This document shows, piece by piece, positions 1-5,583 of a stretch of 6,383 nt of DNA. Origin of the DNA: Thermotoga sp. Its GTDB lineage: Bacteria; Thermotogota; Thermotogae; B21-G9. Every line of letters begins with the position of its first letter. Positions within the stretch are counted from its first letter, which is position 1. The notes beneath the pieces were generated by a model, which was not told the DNA's origin, searched no databases, and was given only the letters and a program-made list of their open reading frames with translations. The translations under genes and the position numbers were made by a program. The stretch is taken from the NCBI GenBank assembly GCA_003641545.1, contig QNAU01000074.1:1-6383 (forward strand), read 5' to 3'.

Positions 1-752
1 ACCTTAGAGGAATGGAAACAGGAATTTTTTAATAGCACTTGCCTTCTTGGTCGAAAGGTTTCAATCGAACCTTAGAGGAATGGAAACTATCCGTTGTGGT
101 AGAGAATGTTAACCACTTTCTCCAGTTTCAATCGAACCTTAGAGGAATGGAAACAGTTTCGCGGGATGATCGAAAACATCCCGCATTACTGTTTCAATCG
201 AACCTTAGAGGAATGGAAACTTTTCTGCTTTGATTCGCTTAGATAGACTCAGAATGGGTTTCAATCGAACCTTAGAGGAATGGAAACAATCATCCAACTC
301 ATCAAAATCGTTCATACTCGTGGTTTCAATCGAACCTTAGAGGAATGGAAACTATTCTTTCTCTTCCATTTCATCAAGACTTGGTCCAGTTTCAATCGAA
401 CCTTAGAGGAATGGAAACTAATATATCGCGGTGATCCCGCATGACCGACGAAAAGTTTCAATCGAACCTTAGAGGAATGGAAACTCCTGAACCGTGTAAA
501 TGTAGCAAACTCCACACGGAGTTTCAATCGAACCTTAGAGGAATGGAAACCATGAAAGATAGCAACATATCTGCAGAAGACAGGTTGTTTCAATCGAACC
601 TTAGAGGAATGGAAACTGGTGATGATATAATAACACAAAATAATGGGGAAGTCAGTTTCAATCGAACCTTAGAGGAATGGAAACTACTTCTTCCCACCAT
701 GCTCCACGGTTGCGCCAGCCATGTTTCAATCGAACCTTAGAGGAATGGAAAC
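1..752 (-). CRISPR. CRISPR array, 11 full repeats plus one cut by the window edge
   Basis: Eleven identical 30-bp repeats start at 58, 125, 191, 258, 323, 389, 455, 521, 587, 655 and 723. A twelfth is cut by the left edge (1-19). Each begins GTTTCAATCGAAC, has the core CCTTAGAGG, and ends GAATGGAAAC. Its two ends form an imperfect inverted repeat (GTTTCAAT/ATGGAAAC, 7 of 8). The eleven spacers (20-57, 88-124, 155-190, 221-257, 288-322, 353-388, 419-454, 485-520, 551-586, 617-654, 685-722) are 35-38 bp and all different. Read on the - strand, the repeat ends ATTGAAAC, the usual 8-nt crRNA handle of many type I-B and III systems, so transcription toward the left is inferred. The degenerate unit at the right end argues the other way (see findings). 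Perfect repeat identity suggests an array kept in use. The array continues past position 1. Confidence 0.98.
161..184. repeat. Perfect inverted repeat inside a spacer
   Basis: The spacer at 155-190 contains GCGGGATG (161-168), an 8-nt spacer loop (169-176) and CATCCCGC (177-184): a perfect, G+C-rich 8-bp stem. It takes up two thirds of the spacer. It was probably present in the source protospacer, for example an operator or a terminator stem of a phage or plasmid; no T-run is captured with it. In a crRNA it would fold on itself and compete with target pairing. Confidence 0.85.
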
Positions 753-776
753 ACGCCTTGAACGTTCCAAGCCTTC
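753..776. other. 24-bp spacer-like stretch with the palindrome GAACGTTC
   Basis: This segment lies between the last perfect repeat and the degenerate repeat. At 24 bp it is well short of the 35-38 bp spacers. It contains the 8-bp palindrome GAACGTTC (759-767 region), flanked by CTT on one side and AAG on the other with one extra C, giving an almost continuous 11-bp inverted repeat. It may be a shortened terminal spacer, the array-proximal end of a leader, or an operator. It lies about 30 bp upstream of the predicted cmr2 -10 element, so a regulator bound here could affect both directions. No T-run follows, so it does not look like a terminator. Confidence 0.45.
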
Positions 777-790
777 GTTTCAATTGAACC
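777..790. repeat. Half-degenerate terminal CRISPR repeat
   Basis: GTTTCAATTGAACC matches the first 14 bases of the array repeat with one change (C to T at the ninth base). From 791 on, the resemblance is lost. The preserved half includes the full complement of the ATTGAAAC handle, while the CCTTAGAGG core that Cas6 would be expected to need is gone. The C-to-T change also creates the 10-bp palindrome TTCAATTGAA (779-788). Loss of the 3' half is typical of the trailer-end repeat of an array read on the + strand. If the array is read on the - strand, this is instead a broken repeat inside the leader. Confidence 0.7.
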
Positions 791-792
791 AA

Positions 793-801
793 TGATATAC
801 T
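793..801 (+). promoter_or_regulatory. Predicted extended -10 promoter of the cmr operon
   Basis: TGATATACT fits the extended -10 pattern TG-N-TATAAT, with five of six bases in the hexamer (TATACT, 796-801). No good -35 lies 16-18 bp upstream, which extended -10 promoters can tolerate. Transcription would start near 808 and leave a leader of about 33 nt before the cmr2 start. This is the only convincing + strand promoter between array and operon, and no internal promoter is needed because the four genes overlap. Confidence 0.5.
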
Positions 802-823
802 ACAATTGAAAAATGCGTGTAAA
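794..823 (-). promoter_or_regulatory. Possible leftward promoter toward the CRISPR array
   Basis: On the - strand, TTTACA (818-823; five of six to TTGACA) and TATATC (794-799; four of six to TATAAT) are separated by 18 bp. Initiation would fall near 785-787, giving a transcript that enters the array after about 35 nt. This fits the repeat polarity inferred from the ATTGAAAC handle. The -10 overlaps that of the rightward cmr promoter, so both could not be occupied at once. The region is A+T-rich and chance matches are common. Confidence 0.35.
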
Positions 824-830
824 ACCATGC

Positions 831-842
831 GAGGAAGGTGAT
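831..842 (+). promoter_or_regulatory. Ribosome binding site deciding the cmr2 start
   Basis: GAGGAAGGTGAT offers two overlapping Shine-Dalgarno cores. GAGG (831-834) lies 6 nt before ATG 841, and AAGGTGAT (835-842) lies 4 nt before GTG 847. An in-frame GTG at 838 lies inside the site and is unlikely to be used. ATG 841 is preferred. GTG 847 cannot be excluded, because the same AAGGTGAT sequence sits 3 nt before the cmr3 ATG. Confidence 0.6.
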
Positions 843-3417
843 GAATGTGGATCAAAAAGAAAAAGAGAATTATTTTAAACTTAAGCTATTAGCTTTTCTT
901 CATGATCCACCACTTAAAGTAATGAATTTACCTACACATGAAAGAGTTGCTAAAGAGATTAAGGATAGGCTCGGAGTTTATGGTGAAATAGATGGATTTG
1001 ATTTTTCTTCCTTTTGGGGGGATGCAGACAAACTCGCCTCCGGGATTGATAGGATAGCCTTTAAAAACGTGGAGGTTAAACCTGAATATTTTTACTCACC
1101 TTTTGAGGATAAGCCAAGAAAAATAGGTAATATAGCAGGTTTACTACGAGGTCAAGAAGAGATCTTGGAAATGATAGAAAAATTTGAAAGTTTCGAAAAG
1201 AAATTTTTATACGCATGGTGGAGGTTTTTCAAATCCGATTTTTACTATATTCCAGCAGATACCCGTGCTCCGAATCACTCCATAGTTGCTCATGCTGTAA
1301 GAACTTCTGCAATAGCCTCTGCACTTTACTGGGGTGGAAAGGTATCACTTGCCATTTTCAGCATTGGACCCGTTCAGGACTTTATAAAAAGTGCAAGAAG
1401 AACGAGAGATTTCTGGGCTGGAAGTTGTATATTATCTTATCTTACTTGGACGGCCATGAGAACGGTTATAGATGAATACGGACCAGATCAAGTAATCTTT
1501 CCATCACTCCATGATCAACCCTGGATGTTGATCTATCTTAGAGGGAAAGTTGGGGATTATATACCATTTCCATCAAAGGAAGATCTTTCTATCGCTTCTT
1601 TCCCAAATAGATTTTTTGCTATATTGCCCCACGACACAGATATTCTGAAAAAAGCTGAAAATGCTGTCAAAGATGCATGGAAAGAAATTATAAAAAACGG
1701 GTTGGACAAATTGGATCTCAACGAAAACGAGATTAATGAAATCGCAGAAGTTTATAAAGATTTTTTAAGTGTTGATTGGGTATTGGTAGATGTTCCATGC
1801 GGAATAAGAAGTGAAATGAATCAAAAGTGTGTGAAGAAGTTTGCAGAGCAGATAAAAATGATTTTAGATGAGTCTCGGGAAAGTGAGAGTGAAAAAGCAG
1901 AAAAACTACCAACCGTGGATGATTTCTTGAAGGCTCTGAATGAGAAAGACAGAGCTTATAGTTCCATTTATCTGTCCACAGTCTTTTATAGTAAACTTCA
2001 TACTATTTTGGAAAAGTTCTTGTCATCGATCAAAAGTTATAGAAAACTTGAAATGGATGTAGCGAAATTGAACATATACGACGTGGGTACTCATGAAAGA
2101 TGTTCAGTTTGTGGACAATTTCCAGCTATAGGGATGATTTTTGAAGGAAGTGAACCTGTGAAGTATGAACCGAAATTAAGGGAAAATATAGAGGAATTAT
2201 TATGTCCAATATGCCTTGCAAAGAGAGAGTTCCACGATTTCCTTGCCAGAAAAATTTCGAACAGTTATCCAAATTTAAATAGGGAAGATTTATCATCCTA
2301 TTTCAAGTCTTTTCCATCGACGACAGAAATAGCAGCAACTTTTGCAAAACAACATCTTCTCGATGTTCTAAAGGAGAATCCAGATCTCGATGTTGAGAAG
2401 GGTTCAAGAAATATTTCGTACCGAGCTGTGCCAAAACTTGAAAGAGTGTATAAAAAGATCGGATTGAATCTTCTCGATGTTGATATGTCGGCAATTCTTT
2501 ATGATAATCCAGAACAATATGGAGTGAAAAGGATACCTTCAAGGCTTTTCAAGGAACTGAAAAATGTTGAAAGTTTGACCAACTACTATGCGATTCTTAT
2601 GATGGATGGAGATAACATAGGTAAATGGTTATCCGGTGAAATGAACAAGACATTTGAGGAACTCATGGCAAAGGTAAATAGTGAAAGTGTGGCACTGGAT
2701 ACCTTAAGGAATAAAAAACATCCCATGACACCATCCATGCATGAAGATTTTTCGCGGAGGCTTCTTGAGTTCTCAAAAGAAGTTAGAGAAATAGTGGAGG
2801 ATAATTATGGCGTTTTGATCTACAGCGGTGGGGATGACGTTTTTGCAATGCTTCCAATAAGAACCGCCTTGAGAGCCGCGAAGGAAATAAAAGAATGCTT
2901 CTCAATGCATCTTTCAAGCCGAGCGACTATGAGCGCTGGAATCGTAGTTGCGCATTCCAAATATCCTCTCAGAGAAGTGATTTCGACGGCATATGATGCA
3001 GAAAAAATGGCAAAAAATGCTGGAAGAGATACATTTTGCCTGGTTATCCTGAAAAGATCAGGAGAAAAGGTGGAATTTTGTTCAAAGTGGAGAATTTCAG
3101 AAAGTAAAATCGAAGTTGCGGATACAATCTCAGGAATTGTTGAATTCGCAGGAAGTGAGGATGTTTCAAGAAAATTCTTCTACGATGTTTTAAATATGGT
3201 CCGAGAAGTGGGAAAAACAGATCTATGGAGAGACATAGCAAAACAAATAGTGAATCTGAATGTGAAGAAAAAATCAGAAGCAGATGGGAAAAATCTGAAA
3301 AAAATTGGTGAACAGATAAATGAAATCATAGATGGTTTGAAGTATCCTAAGGATCTTCAAGGGTTTCTGAGAGTTGTTGCGTTTCTATCAAGGGGTGATG
3401 TGCATGAAGAGTTTTGA
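841..3417 (+). CDS. cmr2: Type III-B CRISPR Cas10/Cmr2, HD nuclease and cyclic oligoadenylate synthase
   Basis: This is the large signature subunit of the Cmr complex, 858 aa, about the length of known Cmr2 proteins. The N-terminal HD domain keeps LHDPPLK (H21-D22), a second His at H33, and DADKLASGIDR (61-71). A conserved Cmr2 segment, GPVQDFI, is at 176-182. A zinc-finger-like four-cysteine set, CSVC (421-424) and CPIC (455-458), lies between the palm domains. The first palm has MDGDNIG (588-594). The second carries an intact GGDD (663-666) within SGGDDVFAML. A helical C-terminal domain follows. In this family GGDD makes cyclic oligoadenylate from ATP upon target-RNA binding, and HD cuts ssDNA. 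Intact GGDD points to III-B rather than III-C. It is the first gene of the operon and overlaps cmr1 by 14 bp. The start was set at ATG 841 from the ribosome binding site; GTG 838 and GTG 847 are alternatives. Confidence 0.97.
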   Translation: MNVDQKEKENYFKLKLLAFLHDPPLKVMNLPTHERVAKEIKDRLGVYGEIDGFDFSSFWGDADKLASGIDRIAFKNVEVKPEYFYSPFEDKPRKIGNIAGLLRGQEEILEMIEKFESFEKKFLYAWWRFFKSDFYYIPADTRAPNHSIVAHAVRTSAIASALYWGGKVSLAIFSIGPVQDFIKSARRTRDFWAGSCILSYLTWTAMRTVIDEYGPDQVIFPSLHDQPWMLIYLRGKVGDYIPFPSKEDLSIASFPNRFFAILPHDTDILKKAENAVKDAWKEIIKNGLDKLDLNENEINEIAEVYKDFLSVDWVLVDVPCGIRSEMNQKCVKKFAEQIKMILDESRESESEKAEKLPTVDDFLKALNEKDRAYSSIYLSTVFYSKLHTILEKFLSSIKSYRKLEMDVAKLNIYDVGTHERCSVCGQFPAIGMIFEGSEPVKYEPKLRENIEELLCPICLAKREFHDFLARKISNSYPNLNREDLSSYFKSFPSTTEIAATFAKQHLLDVLKENPDLDVEKGSRNISYRAVPKLERVYKKIGLNLLDVDMSAILYDNPEQYGVKRIPSRLFKELKNVESLTNYYAILMMDGDNIGKWLSGEMNKTFEELMAKVNSESVALDTLRNKKHPMTPSMHEDFSRRLLEFSKEVREIVEDNYGVLIYSGGDDVFAMLPIRTALRAAKEIKECFSMHLSSRATMSAGIVVAHSKYPLREVISTAYDAEKMAKNAGRDTFCLVILKRSGEKVEFCSKWRISESKIEVADTISGIVEFAGSEDVSRKFFYDVLNMVREVGKTDLWRDIAKQIVNLNVKKKSEADGKNLKKIGEQINEIIDGLKYPKDLQGFLRVVAFLSRGDVHEEF
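3391..3400 (+). promoter_or_regulatory. Ribosome binding site deciding the cmr1 start
   Basis: AGGGGTGATG lies inside the end of cmr2. Its GGGGTGAT core (3392-3399) ends 4 nt before ATG 3404. This supports ATG 3404 over the earlier in-frame codons at 3374 (TTG), 3395 (GTG) and 3398 (ATG, which lies in the site). The Cmr1 protein then begins directly with its first beta strand (MKSFEFKLKTITPL). Confidence 0.7.
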
Positions 3418-4492
3418 ATTTAAACTCAAAACTATAACACCTCTCATAATGTCGGGAGCAGATCAAGAGGAATTTGAACTTAGAGGAATGTCGATAGTAG
3501 GGGCGATGAGATACTGGTATAGAAAACTTTATGGATCAAATGAAGAGACAGAAATTTTTGGAAGTACAGGAAGAAAAGGAAGATTTAGAATTTATGTTCA
3601 TAACATTTCAAGTAGAAGGAAGAAAGTGAGAGATTATAAAAAATTGAGGAGCGGATATCCGGATACAAACTATGGAAGAAATTATTTTATAAGTATTCTT
3701 AGAAGGGATGCGGAGAAAAGAACAGTGCTTCCGGAGAATGAAACATTCAATTTATCAATGGAAATACTCGATGAAGATTTCATAAAACAAGTTCTTGGTT
3801 CTTTCTGGGCAGTTGTTTACATTGGAGGTTTCGGTACAAGATCAAGGAGGGGCTTTGGAAGCTTGAAGGTTGTGAATATGAATGACAATGGAAGTTTCGT
3901 GGATCATTTCATCGATATTGATGAAACCAATTTGAAAAGAACAGTGAGTTTTTTCGGCTTTTCGAGGGATGCTTTCAACATTTATATGTGTGATGGATTC
4001 TCTGGTAGCGATTACAAAAATCATGTAAGAAGAGAAATTAGTAATTATGGAAACTTTGAGTATATTAATGGAAATTATAGGAGGTATGTTGAAAATTCAA
4101 GAAGTTCAAGAATAACGTGTCCTTGTTCCAACGCATTGGAATGCCTGGATCTTGTAGGTTGGACACTTTCATATTTTAGGAGCTATCTCAATCCTGATTA
4201 CAATGAAGCTAAGAGCACACAAAAGCGGGAAATTGACTCAAATAAAATATATCGCAGTAGTTTTGGGCTTCCAATCAATTTTTATTTTTCAAGTATCAGA
4301 AAGAACACAAAAGTAAATGGAAGAGCTTCTTCACGACTTATAATCCGCGTTTACGAGAAAAATGGAAAATATTATCCAGTGTTAATTTTTGACAAAAAAG
4401 GTAGGAAGAATCCTTCGAATAGAAATCCTGACCTGCTCTTGGTTTATCTGAAGTTCATGGAGATGTCAGGATTTAAGAAGGTGATACCATGA
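3404..4492 (+). CDS. cmr1: Type III-B CRISPR RAMP protein Cmr1
   Basis: Cmr1 is a Cas7-like RAMP subunit placed at the 3' end of the crRNA in the Cmr complex, where it contacts the guide and target RNA; 362 aa, normal for the family. The N-terminal Cmr1 signature is clear: TPLIMSGAD (12-20), then ELRGMSIVGAMRYWYRKLYG (25-44), the usual ELR...S-I-x-G-x-x-R-x-W pattern. The glycine-rich RAMP loop GGFGTRSRRGFGSL is at 141-154. A second RAMP-like half has LDLVGWTLSYFRSYLNP after residue 247. Cysteines at 196, 239, 241 and 247 are close together and unusual for the family as I know it. The gene overlaps cmr2 by 14 bp and cmr3 by 4 bp (ATGA), suggesting coupled translation. Codons 25-29 contain a 12-bp exact match to the CRISPR repeat core (see findings). 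Confidence 0.95.
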   Translation: MKSFEFKLKTITPLIMSGADQEEFELRGMSIVGAMRYWYRKLYGSNEETEIFGSTGRKGRFRIYVHNISSRRKKVRDYKKLRSGYPDTNYGRNYFISILRRDAEKRTVLPENETFNLSMEILDEDFIKQVLGSFWAVVYIGGFGTRSRRGFGSLKVVNMNDNGSFVDHFIDIDETNLKRTVSFFGFSRDAFNIYMCDGFSGSDYKNHVRREISNYGNFEYINGNYRRYVENSRSSRITCPCSNALECLDLVGWTLSYFRSYLNPDYNEAKSTQKREIDSNKIYRSSFGLPINFYFSSIRKNTKVNGRASSRLIIRVYEKNGKYYPVLIFDKKGRKNPSNRNPDLLLVYLKFMEMSGFKKVIP

Positions 4493-5583
4493 ATGATGTT
4501 TTACTCTTGAAAATCGAACCATTCGACGTTCTGCTCTTCAGAGATGGAAGACCATTCAATTTCACAGATTTTGCATCTTCTATACCATATCCTTATCCCA
4601 CCACTTTCAGTGGTGCCTTGAGAAAGCTTTTTGGAGACCTTCTTGGGATCTCAACGCAGGAATGGAACGCCGTCTTGGGTGATGCATCAAAAAGCTCGCT
4701 TTTATTCAGCGGTCCATTTTTAGCGAGGGATGATGAACTCTACGTAAGTGTGCCAAAAATATTCTTGGTTGAAAAGAAAAAAACATTTGAAGATGGAAGC
4801 AAGAAACAGAATATTTCGAAAGTTGCAGGGGTTTTGGAGATCTTTTCAAAGGTTGTATCAGAAACGGATTCGGGGATCATAAAAATGGAAAATTCATCTG
4901 CCAATACAGAGGAGATTTTCTGGCATAAAAAAAGCGAAGCGATGGAACCTGCAAGTGGGTTCATAAAAGCGGATGATCTGATAGAGGCGATAGAAGGAAA
5001 GAAAAAGCCGGAAGAAATTGAAATATTCTCAGAAAGGGTATTTTTTTCAGATGATATAAGAACACACATAAGGCTGAAGGGAAGAACGGTGGCTGAAAAG
5101 GGTGGAAAGTTTTCCGTTAGGTATTTGTCCTTGAAAGAAGGAGCTTTCTTCGTCGTTGGAGTTGAAAAATCCGGATTTGAGGAGTGGCAAAAACTTGAAG
5201 ATTCCATGAAGAAGAGCCATGTGATGAGATTGGGAGGAGAAGCGCGACAAGTGAAGGTGGATTCAATTTCCAAAGATAGCAAAATATTCAGCACGTTTTC
5301 CAAACTAAGGGATCTTGAGAAAACGGATGATCCTGAGAGGATTTTCATAACTCCTTTGGCATTCGCTGGAAAGGATCAATTCGATCCAAAGATTGCGATA
5401 ACTTCAAGAGCGAGAATATTAAGGGGATGGGATTATAGAAAGATGTCAAAATTTTTTGGTGTTTATGATGCAGGGAGTGTTTTCATATTCCATAATTTTA
5501 AGAGTATCAGAGAAAATGAAGATTTCAGTAATTTCAGATCCCTTGGTTATAACATGAACGTGAAAGGGGGAGTTCTGTTATGA
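4489..5583 (+). CDS. cmr3: Type III-B CRISPR RAMP protein Cmr3 (Cas5 group)
   Basis: Cmr3 is the Cas5-type subunit that pairs with Cas10/Cmr2 and caps the complex at the crRNA 5' handle. The family signature opens the protein: EPFDVLLFRDGRPF (10-23). It is followed by the proline/glycine segment IPYPYPTTFSGALRKLFGDL (32-51), and later by the LGGEAR loop (248-253) of the lGGErR type. The C-terminus has AGSVFIF and a final glycine-rich turn, as expected. At 364 aa it is somewhat longer than the roughly 320 aa I recall for archaeal Cmr3; the extra length seems to be the charged middle part (about 90-200). The ATG overlaps the cmr1 stop by 4 bp and has AAGGTGAT 3 nt upstream. No catalytic role is known; it is structural and binds RNA. 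Confidence 0.96.
   Translation: MNDVLLLKIEPFDVLLFRDGRPFNFTDFASSIPYPYPTTFSGALRKLFGDLLGISTQEWNAVLGDASKSSLLFSGPFLARDDELYVSVPKIFLVEKKKTFEDGSKKQNISKVAGVLEIFSKVVSETDSGIIKMENSSANTEEIFWHKKSEAMEPASGFIKADDLIEAIEGKKKPEEIEIFSERVFFSDDIRTHIRLKGRTVAEKGGKFSVRYLSLKEGAFFVVGVEKSGFEEWQKLEDSMKKSHVMRLGGEARQVKVDSISKDSKIFSTFSKLRDLEKTDDPERIFITPLAFAGKDQFDPKIAITSRARILRGWDYRKMSKFFGVYDAGSVFIFHNFKSIRENEDFSNFRSLGYNMNVKGGVLL

Noticed and set aside
161..448. Near-identical 12-base stretches (ATCCCGCATTAC and ATCCCGCATGAC) in the spacers at 155-190 and 419-454
   Set aside because: The exact match is nine bases. Among eleven spacers this is not clearly above chance, and the rest of the two spacers differ.
834..838. GAAGG at the cmr2 ribosome binding site matches the first bases of the putative 24-nt mini guide read leftward
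   Set aside because: Five bases only, and the guide would be identical, not complementary, to the cmr mRNA, so it could not target it by pairing.
39..855. Several open frames of 60-110 codons on both strands across the array
   Set aside because: They arise because the repeat has no stop in those frames. Their translations are the repeat (SNLRGMET, FHSSKVRLK) over and over, with no protein signal of their own.
1537..1544. CTTAGAGG in cmr2, another piece of the repeat core
   Set aside because: Only 8 bases match. Several such matches are expected by chance in this window, unlike the 12-base match in cmr1.
841..3417. Possibility that the system is type III-C or a Cas10 without signalling
   Set aside because: GGDD (663-666) and the HD motif (H21-D22) are both intact, and Cmr1, Cmr3 and Cmr4 have standard III-B signatures.
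4740..5348. A 202-codon open frame on the - strand inside cmr3
   Set aside because: It is rich in Ser and Phe, the expected antisense of a Lys/Glu-rich gene, and has no ribosome binding site or recognisable motif. cmr3 is certain on the + strand.
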